Below, one piece after another: positions 5,816-5,827 of a DNA stretch of 5,827 nt (positions are counted from its first letter, which is position 1; every line of letters starts with the position of its first letter). The DNA is taken from NCBI GenBank assembly GCA_002402025.1, contig NVUU01000118.1, forward strand, positions 1-5,827. Reading direction: 5' to 3'. This DNA comes from Candidatus Aerophobota bacterium. GTDB lineage: Bacteria; Chlamydiota; Chlamydiia; Chlamydiales; GCA-2402025. The notes below the pieces were generated by a model. It searched no databases, was not told the origin of the DNA, and saw only the letters and a list, made by a program, of their open reading frames with translations. The translations under genes and the position numbers were made by a program.

Positions 5816-5827
5816 GAGTAGATCTAT

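Overview
The window looks like chromosomal DNA from a member of the Chlamydiae, most likely an amoeba-associated 'environmental' lineage rather than Chlamydia itself. The main evidence is the large gene at 381-3269. It encodes a 962-residue protein with the layout and several sequence stretches I remember from chlamydial PknD: an N-terminal Ser/Thr kinase domain with DWG in place of DFG, a middle beta-rich module, then a long helical repeat tail. The DNA is AT-rich, and most of the proteins are rich in lysine. The lineage is inferred from recalled family features, not from a database search.

Layout from left to right. Positions 1-31 hold the first ten codons of a minus-strand gene whose N-terminus (MSKEIILTGD) resembles tryptophanyl-tRNA synthetase. 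A very good sigma-70-type promoter (62-89, minus) and a Shine-Dalgarno sequence precede it. A 349-bp divergent intergenic region (32-380) separates it from pknD on the plus strand and contains three short inverted repeats. A 177-residue orphan gene (3270-3803, minus) then abuts pknD stop to stop. A 78-bp divergent gap (3804-3881) leads to a Nudix hydrolase of the ADP-ribose pyrophosphatase type (3882-4424, plus). A 464-residue, lysine-rich, apparently all-helical protein of unknown function (4421-5815, minus) overlaps the end of the Nudix gene by 4 bp. Its reading frame stays open to the right edge of the window, so its start may lie outside.

The genes alternate strands in the order trpS(-), pknD(+), orphan(-), Nudix(+), orphan(-). 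No two neighbours share an operon. Both convergent junctions have no spacer: stops abut as TAA/CTA at 3267-3272 and share CTAG at 4421-4424. I see no functional pathway linking these genes. PknD is a regulatory kinase, the Nudix protein is probably nucleotide-sugar housecleaning, TrpS is a translation enzyme, and two genes are unrecognised.

I found no mobile element, CRISPR array, tRNA, rRNA, defence system or other clearly new system. The points most worth a second look are the architecture and residue changes of the PknD homologue, the two orphan genes (one Arg-rich and compositionally unlike its neighbours), and the gapless convergent junctions.
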